From Thermus aquaticus (GTDB lineage: Bacteria; Deinococcota; Deinococci; Deinococcales; Thermaceae): 64,000 nucleotides of DNA. The notes below the pieces were generated by a model. The model searched no databases and was not told the DNA's origin. It saw only the letters and a list, made by a program, of their open reading frames with translations. Shown here one piece after another: positions 42,507 to 51,881 of this stretch; within the stretch, counting starts at the first letter, position 1, and every line of letters starts with the position of its first letter. The translations under genes were made by a program, and so were the position numbers. The stretch lies in the NCBI RefSeq assembly GCF_001280255.1, contig NZ_LHCI01000106.1, forward strand, positions 1,527,766 to 1,591,765, given 5' to 3'.

Positions 42507-43840
42507 TCTTCCAGCCCGAGTTGGAAACCCTTTCCCGGGAAAGGCTAGAGAAGCTTCAGGACGAAAGGCTCCGCTTCGTGGTGGGCTACGTGTACGAGCG
42601 GGTGCCCTTCTACCGCCAGCGCCTGGACGAGGCGGGGGTGGACCCCAAGGCCTTTGGCGGGCTTAAGGACCTCCACAAGCTCCCCTTTACCAGGAAGGAC
42701 CACCTGCGGGAAAACTACCCCTTCGGCCTCTTCGCCGTGCCCCGGGAGGAGGTGGCCCGGATCCACGCCAGTAGCGGCACCACGGGGAAACCCACGGTGG
42801 TGGGCTACACCAAAAAAGACCTCCAGGTCTTCGCCGAGGTGGTGGCCCGCTCCCTGGCGGCGGCGGGGGCCAGGCCGGGGATGATGCTCCACAACGCCTA
42901 CGGCTACGGCCTCTTCACCGGCGGGCTTGGCCTCCACGGCGGGGCCGAGGCCTTGGGGATGACGGTGGTGCCGGTCTCCGGAGGGATGACGGAGCGCCAG
43001 GTCATGCTGATCCAGGACTTCCGCCCGGAGGTCATCTCCTGCACCCCCTCCTACGCCCAGACCCTGGCCGAGGCGTTCAGGAAGCGGGGGGTTTCCCCGG
43101 AAGCGCTTTCCCTGGAGTACGCTGTCCTGGGGGCCGAGCCCTGGACCGAGGCCATCAGGAAGCAGGTGGACGAGGGGCTTGGGGTGAGGAGCACCAACAT
43201 CTACGGGCTTTCCGAGATCATCGGCCCCGGGGTGGCCAACGAGTGCGTGGAGGAGCGGCAGGGAAGCCACATCTGGGAGGACCACTTCCTCCCCGAGGTG
43301 GTGGACCCGGACACCGGGGAACCCCTTCCCGAGGGCAAGGTGGGGGTTCTGGTCCTCACCAACCTCACCAAGGAGGCCATGCCCCTTCTCCGCTACTGGA
43401 CCGGGGACCTGACCTTCCTCACCTACGAGCCCTGCGCCTGCGGCCGCACCCACGTGCGCATGGGGCCCATCCTGGGCCGCACCGACGACATGCTCATCAT
43501 CCGCGGGGTCAACGTCTACCCCACCCAGGTGGAGGCGGTCCTCCTGGGGATCCCCGAGGTGGTCCCCTACTACCAGATCGTGGTGCGCCGGGAGGGCACC
43601 CTGGACGAGGCCGAGCTCAAGGTGGAGGTCTCCGAGGAGTTCTTCCGGGAGATCGGCGAGAAGGCCCTCTCCGACGAGGTCATTGAGGCGGACCACCGCC
43701 TGCACGCCCTAAGGGAGAAGGTGGCCCACAAGATCAAGGACACCATCGGGGTCAGCATGCGGGTGACCCTCCTGGCCCCGGGCCAGGCCCCGAGGAGCGA
43801 GGGGGGCAAGCTGAGGCGGGTCCTGGACCTGAGGAAGTAG
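42503..43840 (+). CDS. paaK: Phenylacetate-CoA ligase
   Basis: The 445-residue AMP-forming ligase activates phenylacetate to phenylacetyl-CoA. It has the adenylation P-loop HASSGTTGKPTVVGYT, HNAYGYGLFTGGLGLHGGAEALG, IYGLSEIIGPGVANEC, and the GRTDDMLIIRGVNVYPTQVEAVLL hinge. The length is normal for PaaK. With the importer and PaaI it forms an uptake and activation unit, while the epoxidase genes lie on the opposite strand from 44811. Confidence 0.94.
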   Translation: MIFQPELETLSRERLEKLQDERLRFVVGYVYERVPFYRQRLDEAGVDPKAFGGLKDLHKLPFTRKDHLRENYPFGLFAVPREEVARIHASSGTTGKPTVVGYTKKDLQVFAEVVARSLAAAGARPGMMLHNAYGYGLFTGGLGLHGGAEALGMTVVPVSGGMTERQVMLIQDFRPEVISCTPSYAQTLAEAFRKRGVSPEALSLEYAVLGAEPWTEAIRKQVDEGLGVRSTNIYGLSEIIGPGVANECVEERQGSHIWEDHFLPEVVDPDTGEPLPEGKVGVLVLTNLTKEAMPLLRYWTGDLTFLTYEPCACGRTHVRMGPILGRTDDMLIIRGVNVYPTQVEAVLLGIPEVVPYYQIVVRREGTLDEAELKVEVSEEFFREIGEKALSDEVIEADHRLHALREKVAHKIKDTIGVSMRVTLLAPGQAPRSEGGKLRRVLDLRK

Positions 43841-43843
43841 GCC

Positions 43844-44305
43844 ATGCGCCCCATCCCCATCGGCTATGAGGCGGTCTTTGAGACCGTGGTCACCGAGGCC
43901 ATGACCGTGGACTTTGAGGAGCTGGGGCCGGTCCACCCCGTGTACGCCACCTACTGGATGGCCAAGCACATGGAGCTGGCGGGGCGGAAGATCATCCTGC
44001 CCTTTCTGGAAGAGGGGGAGGAGGGGATCGGGAGCTACGTGGAGGTGCGCCACCTGGCCTCGGCCCTGCCCGGCATGCGAGTGCGGATCATCGCTCGCCA
44101 CGAGCGCACCGAGGGGAACCGGGTCCACGCCGTCATGGAGGCCTACAACGAGCTGGGGGACCTTTTGGGCCGGGGGCGGACGGAGCAGGTGATCCTGCCC
44201 AAGGCCAAGGTGGAGGCCCTTTTCGCCAGGCTTCGCGCGCGGTGGGAGGCCTTTCGGCAGGGTGCGGCTAGTGGAGACGAAAAGCGCAAGCTTGGAGAAT
44301 CGTGA
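43844..44305 (+). CDS. Hotdog-fold thioesterase
   Basis: The 153-residue protein has the arrangement of the fluoroacetyl-CoA/4-hydroxybenzoyl-CoA-type thioesterases: [49 protein letters not shown], then [30 protein letters not shown]. It starts 3 nt after paaK and probably hydrolyses an aromatic acyl-CoA. Without a structure the substrate is uncertain. Confidence 0.78.
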   Translation: MRPIPIGYEAVFETVVTEAMTVDFEELGPVHPVYATYWMAKHMELAGRKIILPFLEEGEEGIGSYVEVRHLASALPGMRVRIIARHERTEGNRVHAVMEAYNELGDLLGRGRTEQVILPKAKVEALFARLRARWEAFRQGAASGDEKRKLGES

Positions 44306-44320
44306 ACAAAAGCACATGAT

Positions 44321-44839
44321 ATGGCCCCGGCCCTCCAGACCCGCCTCGCCCAGGGCATGACCTTCACCCAGCTCCTGGAGCGAAGCCGCCACGCCTCCCT
44401 CCTCCTGGCCTTCCTCGAGGCCGCCCCTCCCGAGCCCCTGCCGGAGGAGGTGGCCTGGGTCCTGGCCCTGGTGGAGGACTGGTGCCCCGACTGCCACCAG
44501 GCCGCGCCCGTTCTGGCCAAGGCCGCCGGGGAGCGGGCCCGCTTCTTCTTCCGGGACGAGAACCCGGACCTTCGCGAAGCCTATAGGCTTGGGGAGAAGC
44601 GCATCGTGCTCACCCTGGTCTTCCTGGACCGGAAGCTAAAGGAGCTCGCCCGCTGGCACGGCCCCCCGGAGGAGGCCCGGGCCTTTTTCCGCGCCCGGCT
44701 TGCGGAAGGCGCGCCGGCAAGCCGGGAGGAGAAAAGGGCCCTCCTCGCCGCCTACCACCGGACCTTTCCCCGGATGGCCAAGGCCATCCGGGAGGAGTGG
44801 GCCCGCCTCCTCAGGAGGGCTTCCGGGCCACCAGGGTGA
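44321..44839 (+). CDS. Thioredoxin-fold protein with CPDC motif
   Basis: The 172-residue protein has VLALVEDWCPDCHQAAPVLAKAA, a thioredoxin-type CxxC (WCPDC), followed by RFFFRDENPDLREAY and a cis-Pro-less VLTLVFLDRK segment. It lacks a signal peptide, so it is cytoplasmic. A disulfide or redox role is likely; the partner is unknown. It sits 15 nt after the thioesterase gene and is convergent with paaZ, overlapping by 29 nt. Confidence 0.8.
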   Translation: MAPALQTRLAQGMTFTQLLERSRHASLLLAFLEAAPPEPLPEEVAWVLALVEDWCPDCHQAAPVLAKAAGERARFFFRDENPDLREAYRLGEKRIVLTLVFLDRKLKELARWHGPPEEARAFFRARLAEGAPASREEKRALLAAYHRTFPRMAKAIREEWARLLRRASGPPG

Positions 44840-46802
44840 GGATGGTGTAGGCGGCCACTACCTTGCCCTCCTGGTTTTGCACCTCCACCGCCCACTCCAC
44901 CACGCCGCTCTTCTCGTCCCTAGGACGCTTGCCCTTGACGGTGAGGCGGGCCTGGATGGTGTCCCCGGCGGCCACAGGCTCGGTGAAGCGGAGGCCCTCG
45001 AGGCCGTAGTTGGCCAGGACCGGCCCCGGGGCCGGGTCCACGAAGAGCCCGGCGGCGGCGGAGAGGACGAAGTAGCCGTGGGCCACCCGCTTGCCGAAGA
45101 GGCTCTCCCGGGCGGCGAGTTCGTCGGTGTGGGCGTAGAAGTGGTCCCAGGAGAGGGCGGAGAAGAGGGCGATGTCGGCCTCGGTGACCGTGCGGCGGTG
45201 GGTGATGAGGGTCTCGCCCACCTGGAGCTCCTCGTAGTACTTGCGGAAGGGGTGGACCTCCGCGGGGCGCTCGCCCCCCTTGGCGTACTCCAAAAGAAGG
45301 GCCTGGAGGGTCTCGGGGTCCCCCTGGAGGGCAACGCGGGCCAGGTGGGCCTTGACGGAGAGGAGCCCCCCCAGCTCCAGCCCGCCCCCCGCCCGCCCCG
45401 GCCCGCCGTGGAGGAGGCGGGGCAGGGGGGAGCCGTGGCCGGTGGAGGTCTTGGCGTCCCGCCGGTTCAGGAGGTGGAGCCGGCCCACCTCGCCCCCGAG
45501 GCCCAGGAGGAAGAAGCGGGCCTCCCCGGGGTCCGGCGTGGCCAGGGTGGCCGCCAGCATGCCCCCGCCCAGCCGGGCGAGCCTCAGGGCCTCCTCCTTG
45601 GTGCGGTAGGGGAAGAAGGTGGCCACGGGGCCGAAGGGCTCAATCCGGTGGAGGGCCTCGGCCCAGGGGTCCTCGGCCAGGAGGAGCGTGGGCGGGAAGA
45701 AGGTCCCATCCCGCCTCCCGGGGTGGGCCCAGTAGACCCTGGCCCCCGCCTGAAGGAGCGCCGCCACCGCCCGCTCCACCTCCTCCTTCTGGGCCAGGGA
45801 GGCCAGGGGGCCCAGGTCCACCCCCTCCTCCCTGGGGTCGCCCAGGCGGAGGGGGGCTAGGTGGGCCTGGGTGGCCTCCAGAAGCGCCGTGAGCTTCTTT
45901 TCCGGCGCCAGGACCCGCCTGATGGCCGTGCACCGCTGGCCCGTCTTGATGGCGAGCTCCTGGGCGATCTCCTCGGCGAGGCGCTCCAGCTCCTCCTCCC
46001 CCGCCTCTTCGCCCAGGATGGCGGCGTTTAGGGAGTCGGTCTCGGCGTTGAAAAGAGCCCCCCTCTGGAAGGCGGGGTAGAGGCGCAGGCGGTCGGCGGT
46101 GGCCTTGGAGCCCGTGAAGTAGACGCTGTCCCGGTGGTCCAGGGCCTCGAGGGCCTCCCCGAGCCCCCCGGCCACGAACTGCAGGCTCCCTTCAGGAAGA
46201 AGCCCCGAGTCCAGCATGAGGCGCACGAGCCCCTCGGCCACGTGGGCCGTGGGCGTGGCGGGCTTGGCCAGGGTGGGCACCCCCGCCAGGAAGGCGGGGG
46301 CAAACTTTTCCAGAAGGCCCCAGACCGGAAAGTTGAAGGCGTTGATCTGGAGGGTAATCCCCCCCTTGGGCACCAGGGCGTGCCGCCCCTGGAAGGAGAG
46401 GTCCTTGGAGAGGGGGATGTACTCGTCCTCGGGCAGCAGGTTCCCCTCGGGGAGGGCGCGGGCCAGGGAGCTGTAGGTGAAAAGCACCCCGATCCCCCCG
46501 TCCACGTCGTACCAGGCGTCCCGCCGGGTACCGCCGGTGGTGGCGTAGAGGCGGTAAAGCTCCTCCTTCCGCTCGGAGAGGTGCTGGGCCAGGGCCCTAA
46601 GCCGCCTTCCCCGCTCCTGGAAGCCCAGGGCAAGAAGGGCCTTTCCCCCCACCTCCCGGCCCCAGGCCACGGCCTCCTTCAGGGGAAGCCCCTCCGAGGT
46701 CACCCGGTAAAGCTCCTCTCCCGTGACCGCGTCCCGGATGGCCATGCCTTCCCCGGCGCCCTCATGCCAGGCGCCCATCAGGTAGCTCTGCAGCTTGCGC
46801 AT
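44811..46802 (-). CDS. paaZ: Bifunctional oxepin-CoA hydrolase/aldehyde dehydrogenase
   Basis: The 663-residue fusion opens the oxepin-CoA ring and oxidises the resulting aldehyde in phenylacetate degradation. The N-terminal ALDH domain (1 to about 515) has [29 protein letters not shown] and Cys in [13 protein letters not shown]. The C-terminal MaoC-type hotdog hydratase (about 525-663) has [38 protein letters not shown] and [18 protein letters not shown]. The length fits PaaZ (about 680). It lies 8 nt downstream of paaD. Confidence 0.93.
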   Translation of the reverse strand: MRKLQSYLMGAWHEGAGEGMAIRDAVTGEELYRVTSEGLPLKEAVAWGREVGGKALLALGFQERGRRLRALAQHLSERKEELYRLYATTGGTRRDAWYDVDGGIGVLFTYSSLARALPEGNLLPEDEYIPLSKDLSFQGRHALVPKGGITLQINAFNFPVWGLLEKFAPAFLAGVPTLAKPATPTAHVAEGLVRLMLDSGLLPEGSLQFVAGGLGEALEALDHRDSVYFTGSKATADRLRLYPAFQRGALFNAETDSLNAAILGEEAGEEELERLAEEIAQELAIKTGQRCTAIRRVLAPEKKLTALLEATQAHLAPLRLGDPREEGVDLGPLASLAQKEEVERAVAALLQAGARVYWAHPGRRDGTFFPPTLLLAEDPWAEALHRIEPFGPVATFFPYRTKEEALRLARLGGGMLAATLATPDPGEARFFLLGLGGEVGRLHLLNRRDAKTSTGHGSPLPRLLHGGPGRAGGGLELGGLLSVKAHLARVALQGDPETLQALLLEYAKGGERPAEVHPFRKYYEELQVGETLITHRRTVTEADIALFSALSWDHFYAHTDELAARESLFGKRVAHGYFVLSAAAGLFVDPAPGPVLANYGLEGLRFTEPVAAGDTIQARLTVKGKRPRDEKSGVVEWAVEVQNQEGKVVAAYTILTLVARKPS

Positions 46803-46810
46803 GCCTTCTC

Positions 46811-47266
46811 CTAGACCGTCTTAAAGGCCTCAAAGACCTCCCCGCAGGCCTGGCACTGGTAGAGCATCTTGCACAGCGTGGCCCCGAAGGGGTTTTTGAG
46901 GGCCACCCTCCGGCTCCCACACCGGGGGCAGGGGGGGTCCTGGTGGGCCATGGGGAGGGGGAGGGGCGGGGCCACGCCGTAGGCGCGAAGCTTCTCCTTG
47001 GCCTCCTCGGTCATGGGCTCGGTGGTCCAGGGGGTCCTTTCCTCCACCACCTCCACCTCCTTGGCTCCCGCCTCTTCCAGGGCCCTTCGGATCTCCTCCC
47101 GGATGAGGGCCAAGGCGGGGCAGCCCGAGAAAGTGGGGCGGAAGCGGACCCGGACCCTATCCCCTTCGGCCTCGAGGCCCAGCACCATCCCCATCTCCAC
47201 GATGTTGAGGACGGGGATCTCCGGGTCTTTGACGCCCTTTAAGGCCTCAAAGTAGCGTTCTACCAC
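46811..47266 (-). CDS. paaD: Phenylacetate-CoA epoxygenase assembly protein PaaD
   Basis: The 151-residue protein has an N-terminal DUF59/MIP18 domain (VKDPEIPVLNIVEMGMVLGLE, RFRPTFSGCPALALI with the conserved Cys). Its C-terminal zinc-ribbon-like part has CPRCGSRRV and MLYQCQACGEVF. It is thought to help mature the di-iron epoxygenase. The GTG at 47266 (MVERYFEALKGVKDPEIP) is chosen because it meets the conserved N terminus; it overlaps paaC by 7 nt. Confidence 0.9.
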   Translation of the reverse strand: MVERYFEALKGVKDPEIPVLNIVEMGMVLGLEAEGDRVRVRFRPTFSGCPALALIREEIRRALEEAGAKEVEVVEERTPWTTEPMTEEAKEKLRAYGVAPPLPLPMAHQDPPCPRCGSRRVALKNPFGATLCKMLYQCQACGEVFEAFKTV

Positions 47267-48018
47267 GCCTTGGCCTCCCGGTCCCAGCGGGCCACGGACT
47301 GCATCTCGGCCAAGAGGGACCACAGGTATTCCGTGTGCTCCCGGCGGCTTTTGGGCACGTACCCGCCCTCGGGCACCTTGAGCCCCACCCCCTTCAGGAA
47401 GCTTCCCACCTCCTCCAGGTAGGGGCCTTCCAGGGCCTTTAGGTCCGGCACGAACCCCGCCTCCACCAAGGCCTCCTCCCCCTCCAGGGGGCGGAAGAGC
47501 TGGCGGGCGTAGGGGAAGAGGAGGTCCAGGGCCGCCTGGGCCCTACGGTGGGACTCCTCGGTCCCCAGGGCGAGCCTTTCCACCCACAAGGACGAATGCC
47601 GGAGGTGGAAGCGCTCCTCTTTTAGGATCCGGGCCGCCACCTCGGCCAGGGGGGCGTAGCGGGAGGAAGCGGCCTCCCGGAGCCAAAGCCCCTCGTAGGC
47701 ATCAAAGAGGTACTGCCGCACCATGGTGAAGGCCCAGTCTCCCCGGGGAAGCTCCACCAAGACGGCGTTCCCGTAGTCCAGGGGGTCCCTCAAGAAGACC
47801 ACCTGGTCGGGGTCGCTGCCGTCCAGCTCCTGCCTCAGCTCCAGGTAGAGCTTGGCGTGGCCCAGCTCGTCCTGGGCCAGGTTGGCGATGGCGATGTCCT
47901 CCTCCAGGATGGGGGCGTGGGCCACCCACTCGGAAAGCCTCTGGGCCAGGACCACCTCGTCGTCGGCCAGGGCAGTGAGCTTCCCCACCAGGGCCTCCTT
48001 CAGGTAGGGGTCAAGCAT
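47260..48018 (-). CDS. paaC: Phenylacetyl-CoA epoxygenase structural subunit PaaC
   Basis: The 252-residue ferritin-like helical protein resembles PaaA but partly lacks the di-iron ligands. It has LADDEVVLAQRLSEWVAHAPILEEDIAIANLAQDELGHAKLY and ILKEERFHLRHSSLWVERLALG. It forms the stable PaaAC core with PaaA. It overlaps paaB by 8 nt and paaD by 7 nt. Confidence 0.93.
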   Translation of the reverse strand: MLDPYLKEALVGKLTALADDEVVLAQRLSEWVAHAPILEEDIAIANLAQDELGHAKLYLELRQELDGSDPDQVVFLRDPLDYGNAVLVELPRGDWAFTMVRQYLFDAYEGLWLREAASSRYAPLAEVAARILKEERFHLRHSSLWVERLALGTEESHRRAQAALDLLFPYARQLFRPLEGEEALVEAGFVPDLKALEGPYLEEVGSFLKGVGLKVPEGGYVPKSRREHTEYLWSLLAEMQSVARWDREAKAW

Positions 48019-48532
48019 CCTCCACCTCCTTGGCGGTGATGAGGCCGTAGTAGGACTGCAGCCGGTAGGTCTTGTCCTTGGCGGGGGCGAACCAGCTCTC
48101 TATGACCTCGGCCTTGGGCTCCGTGCCCACGATGACCCTCTCCGGCACGGCCCAGAAGGCCACCCCCTGGGTCTGGAGCAGGGCTTCCTTCACCGCCTCC
48201 CCCGGGCTCTTGGCCAGGAAGCGGCCCACCAGGTCCCCGTAGACCATGCTCCGGCGGTGGCTCCTTTTGGCGAAGACCCAGTAGGCCTCCTCCTCCCCCT
48301 CGGGCACCTCCAGGGCCTTGGGGTCTTTGAGGGCCTCCCGGGTCACGTGGAAGAAGGCCTCGGCCGGGGCCACGAAGAGGGCGTAGGCGGAGGGCCGCCT
48401 CACGAAGACGTGCCGGGCCACGAGGAGGGCGTGCTCGGGGTCGGCGGCGTGGACCGAGCCCACCATCTGGGGCAGGCTCTTCTCCGTGTCCTGCTTGATG
48501 ACCTCCCACCGGGGCCACTCGGTTCCCCACAT
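48011..48532 (-). CDS. paaB: Phenylacetyl-CoA epoxygenase subunit PaaB
   Basis: The 173-residue protein carries two PaaB-like segments (KQDTEKSLPQMVGSVHAADPEHALLVARHVFVRRP and YALFVAPAEAFFHVTREAL), then a second half (WVFAKRSHRRSMVYGDLVG). E. coli PaaB is about 95 residues, so this is a longer form, as in other Thermus. It bridges PaaAC dimers. It starts at ATG 48532, 9 nt from paaA. Confidence 0.88.
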   Translation of the reverse strand: MWGTEWPRWEVIKQDTEKSLPQMVGSVHAADPEHALLVARHVFVRRPSAYALFVAPAEAFFHVTREALKDPKALEVPEGEEEAYWVFAKRSHRRSMVYGDLVGRFLAKSPGEAVKEALLQTQGVAFWAVPERVIVGTEPKAEVIESWFAPAKDKTYRLQSYYGLITAKEVEDA

Positions 48533-48541
48533 GGCCTCCTC

Positions 48542-49513
48542 CTAGTCGGCGGCCTGGGCCAGGCGCCTCTTGGCGTGGGCCTCGAGGGCCTCCCGCACCC
48601 AGCGCCCCTCCTCGTGGGCCCGCCTCCTGGCCTCGAGGCGGTGGCGGTTCATGGGGCCCTCGCCGCCGATCACCTTCCAGAACTCGTCCCAGGGGATGGG
48701 GCCGTGGATCCAGTTCCCCGTCTTCTCGTCGTAGCGGAGGTCGGGGTCAGGGGGGGTGAGCCCCGCCTCCAGGAGCTCGGGAACGTGCTCGTTTAAGAAC
48801 TCCTGGCGGATTTGGTCGTTGGTCTTGGTCTTGATGCCCCAGCGGAGGAGAAGGGGGGTGTGGGGGGATTCCGAGTCGTGGGGCCCGGCCATCATCAGGG
48901 TGGGCCACCACCAGCGGTTCAGGGCGTCCTGGACCATCTGCCTCTGCTTCCTGCTCCCCCTGGCGTAGAGGAGGACGGCCTCCTTCCCCTGCTTGTGGTG
49001 GAAGGTCTCCTCGGCGCAGATGCGCACCATGGCCCGGGAGTAGGGGCCGTAGGAGCACTGGGCCAGCATGGTCTGGTTCTTGATGGCCATCCCGTCCACC
49101 AGCCAGCCGATGATGCCCACATCGGCCCAGGTGAGGGTGGGGTAGTTGAAGATGTTGGAGTACTTGGCCTTGCCGGAAAGCAGGGCCTCCACCATCTCCT
49201 CCCGGGTGATGCCCAGGGTCTCGGCGGCGTGGTAGAGGTACTGGCCGTGCCCGGCCTCGTCCTGGACCTTGGCCAGGAGGATGAGCTTCCGCCTCAGGGA
49301 GGGGGCCCGGGTGATCCAGGCCCCTTCGGGGAGCATCCCCACCCACTCGCTGTGGGCGTGCTGGGAGATCATGCGGATGAGCTGGCGCCGGTACTCGGCC
49401 GGCATCCAGTCCCCGGGTTCAATCTTCTCCCCCCGGGCGATCCTGGCCTCAAACTCCTCCAGGCGCTCCTGGTAGTCGGGGTCCTCCGGGTAGCCGATCC
49501 TAAGCCTCACCAT
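48542..49513 (-). CDS. paaA: Phenylacetyl-CoA 1,2-epoxidase catalytic subunit
   Basis: The 323-residue di-iron oxygenase subunit epoxidises the aromatic ring of phenylacetyl-CoA. Ligand-bearing segments are [17 protein letters not shown] (E..D/E..H) and [22 protein letters not shown] (E..H). [23 protein letters not shown] and [20 protein letters not shown] are also conserved. The ATG at 49513 ([15 protein letters not shown]) overlaps the end of the TetR gene by 14 nt. Confidence 0.95.
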   Translation of the reverse strand: MVRLRIGYPEDPDYQERLEEFEARIARGEKIEPGDWMPAEYRRQLIRMISQHAHSEWVGMLPEGAWITRAPSLRRKLILLAKVQDEAGHGQYLYHAAETLGITREEMVEALLSGKAKYSNIFNYPTLTWADVGIIGWLVDGMAIKNQTMLAQCSYGPYSRAMVRICAEETFHHKQGKEAVLLYARGSRKQRQMVQDALNRWWWPTLMMAGPHDSESPHTPLLLRWGIKTKTNDQIRQEFLNEHVPELLEAGLTPPDPDLRYDEKTGNWIHGPIPWDEFWKVIGGEGPMNRHRLEARRRAHEEGRWVREALEAHAKRRLAQAAD

Positions 49514-50084
49514 CCTCGCCTCCTTCCTCAGCCCCAAGGGCTTTGAGCACCATCTGGGCGTAGGCTTCCGCGAGCTCTTCCAGGGACATGGGCCCCTCGG
49601 GCCGGTACCACTGGTAGGTCCAGTTGAGGGCCGAGAGGACGAAGAGGGTGGCCAGCCGGAGGTTCGCCACCCGGAAGACCCCCTTTTCCACCCCCTCGGC
49701 GATGACCCGCTGCACCCCCTCCTCGTACCGGTCCCTTAGAGCCTTGGCCTCCTTTAGGAGGGGAGGGGAGAGGTGCTTCCACTCGTGGAAGAAGACCGTG
49801 GCCCGGGGAAGCTCCTCGGCGATGACCCTGAGGTGGCCCTTCACCAGGGCCACCATCTTCTCCTTGGGCCCCGCCTGGGGCAGGCTGTTTAGGACCTCCT
49901 GGAAGCGGGCCGCCGCCTGGCGCACCACCTCTAAAAGGAGCTCCTCCTTGGAGGCAATGTGGGCGTAGAGGCTTCCCCCCTGGAGGTTCAGGGCCTTGGC
50001 CAGGTCCCGGATGCTGGTGGCGTGGTAGCCCCGCTGGCTGAAGAGGTGCCCGGCCATCTGGAGGATTTGGCTGCGGCGGTCCAT
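49500..50084 (-). CDS. paaR: TetR-family repressor of phenylacetate genes (PaaR)
   Basis: The 194-residue TetR protein has the N-terminal [34 protein letters not shown] and a ligand domain with a C-terminal [26 protein letters not shown]. It is the first gene of paaR-paaABCD-paaZ. In T. thermophilus a TetR repressor, PaaR, responds to phenylacetyl-CoA. The matching operator-like sites before this gene and before the importer support that identity. Confidence 0.85.
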   Translation of the reverse strand: MDRRSQILQMAGHLFSQRGYHATSIRDLAKALNLQGGSLYAHIASKEELLLEVVRQAAARFQEVLNSLPQAGPKEKMVALVKGHLRVIAEELPRATVFFHEWKHLSPPLLKEAKALRDRYEEGVQRVIAEGVEKGVFRVANLRLATLFVLSALNWTYQWYRPEGPMSLEELAEAYAQMVLKALGAEEGGEDGEA

Positions 50085-50086
50085 AC

Positions 50087-50108
50087 CTAACGATCGCTTG
50101 TTAGGTTA
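50087..50108 (-). promoter_or_regulatory. PaaR-like operator before paaR
   Basis: CTAACGATCGCTTG (50087-50100) matches the CNAACGNNCGTTNG consensus at all but one defined position. It is followed by TTAGGTTA, which extends the dyad (CTAAC...GTTAG). It lies immediately upstream of the paaR ATG on the minus strand, placing it over the start of transcription, as expected for autorepression. Confidence 0.65.
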
Positions 50109-50188
50109 GCACGTCCGGAGGTAAGGGACAAGTGTCCCGCCTCACACTCCAGGGCCTGGCCCCGGCGCCGGCAGGGGGTGGGAAGGCT

Positions 50189-50213
50189 GGCTGGGGGAGG
50201 CTCCCACCCAGCC
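50189..50213. terminator. GC hairpin between CRISPR array 1 and paaR
   Basis: GGCTGGG (50189-50195) pairs with CCCAGCC (50207-50213) across an 11-nt middle that can itself pair partly. There is no U-tract. It is the only candidate to stop leftward array transcripts before paaR. The remaining 50110-50273 region shows only a 12-nt match (CGGGCCATCCCC, 50233-50244) to the first part of the CRISPR repeat, which looks like a decayed repeat half. Confidence 0.35.
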
Positions 50214-50273
50214 CAAGAGGTGCTATGCGCTACGGGCCATCCCCTCCCGAGGCTCAGGCTGAGGCTGGCCCTC

Positions 50274-51826
50274 CGGGCCATCCCCACGTGCGTGGGGACT
50301 ACGGCGGCCTCTTCCCGGGTAAGGAGGCGCACGTCGGGCCATCCCCACGTGCGTGGGGACTACGCTTTCCTGGAGGCGCTTGGCCACCTCCACGTGCGGG
50401 CCATCCCCACGGGTGTGGGGACTACATGGAGAGAACGATCGCTAGTGGCCACGAAAACCGGGCCATCCCCACGGGTGTGGGGACTACTTCCTCGTATTGG
50501 CGCTGGGCGGCCTCGTACTGGGGCCATCCCCACGGGTGTGGGGACTACGCCTCCCCGAAGATGCTGGCCTTCCTGCGGGCCGGGCCATCCCCACGTGCGT
50601 GGGGACTACTGGACCCTGAGCGCTTCGGGGACCAGGAGGCCGGGCCATCCCCACGTGCGTGGGGACTACACCCCGATGCCCTGGCCGGACTTTACGAGCT
50701 ACGGGCCATCCCCACGTGCGTGGGGACTACCCCTGCTCAAAGCCCTGGGAGAAGTCGGGGGGCGGGCCATCCCCACGTGCGTGGGGACTACGTGGACGGC
50801 ATGGCCAAAGGGCTCCCACAAGGCCGGGCCATCCCCACGTGCGTGGGGACTACGGGGCACCCACCACGACCGGGACGTCTCCGAACGGGCCATCCCCACG
50901 TGCGTGGGGACTACCCCTCATAGAGGCCCCGCCAGGCTTCGGCCCGCGGGCCATCCCCACGTGCGTGGGGACTACTTGGGCATGTAAAACCCCAGTTCCC
51001 GGAGCACGGGCCATCCCCACGTGCGTGGGGACTACGGCACGCTCGGGGGATGCCTCTCTCTGAGGTCGGGCCATCCCCACGTGCGTGGGGACTACCGCTT
51101 GGGCCACACCCCGGCCTTCCGGGCGGCCGGGCCATCCCCACGTGCGTGGGGACTACGCGGCGTAGTCCTTTGGAGACAAAACAAGGAACGGGCCATCCCC
51201 ACGTGCGTGGGGACTACGTGATTCGCGCGTTGGCCGCGACGAGTGTTGACGGGCCATCCCCACGTGCGTGGGGACTACGCGAAGAGGGCCCCAGGGTCCG
51301 CCACGCCCCACGGGCCATCCCCACGTGCGTGGGGACTACGGGGGAGAAGAAGCGTCTAGGGGAAGTGCCTCGGGCCATCCCCACGTGCGTGGGGACTACA
51401 AGAAGCTCGTCAGCTTGAAGGCCCACGCCGTCGGGCCATCCCCACGTGCGTGGGGACTACGGGTACCCCATCGTCCAAGAAGACGAGGATACCGGGCCAT
51501 CCCCACGTGCGTGGGGACTACTCCACCCGGGGCACGCCCCTGGACTACGGCAACGGGCCATCCCCACGTGCGTGGGGACTACCTCCGCCGCAGCACGGGA
51601 AGAGCACGCTTCTCCGGGCCATCCCCACGTGCGTGGGGACTACTCCTGGAGTTCGGCCAGTTGCTTCCTGAACTCCGGGCCATCCCCACGTGCGTGGGGA
51701 CTACCACCAAAATCCTGCGCATCTTCCACCTCCTACAGGGCCATCCCCACGTGCGTGGGGACTACGGAGATTTAGCGGGCCTGAGTGGCGAGCCCCCCGG
51801 GCCATCCCCACGTGCGTGGGGACTAC
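50274..51826 (-). CRISPR. Type I-E CRISPR array 1 (26 repeats, 25 spacers)
   Basis: The 29-nt repeats in crRNA orientation (minus strand) begin GTAGTCCCCACGCACG and end GGGGATGGCCCG. They alternate with 31-33-nt spacers. On the plus strand repeats start at 50274, 50335, 50397, 50459, 50520, 50581, 50641, 50702, 50763, 50825, 50886, 50947, 51007, 51067, 51128, 51189, 51250, 51311, 51371, 51432, 51493, 51554, 51615, 51676, 51737 and 51798. The leader is on the right (51827-51881), so the newest spacer is next to 51798. Repeats 3-5 (leader-distal) carry a two-base variant of the stem-loop (CCCCACGGGTGTGGGG on the plus strand). The repeat forms the 7-bp stem CCCCACG/CGTGGGG recognised by Cas6e. 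Confidence 0.97.
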
Positions 51827-51881
51827 ACTTGACCAGGACGGCAAAAATACCCTCTCGCCCCCCGTTATGTGTCTTTCCGGG
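51827..51881 (-). promoter_or_regulatory. Leader of CRISPR array 1
   Basis: These 55 nt match the leader of array 2 (61620-61674, opposite strand) at 48 positions, counted by eye. They abut the first repeat and include AAGACACATAACGGGGGG and TTTTTGCCGTCCTGGTCAAGT in crRNA orientation. Similarity stops beyond 51881. Such conserved leaders direct spacer integration and carry the array promoter. Confidence 0.85.
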
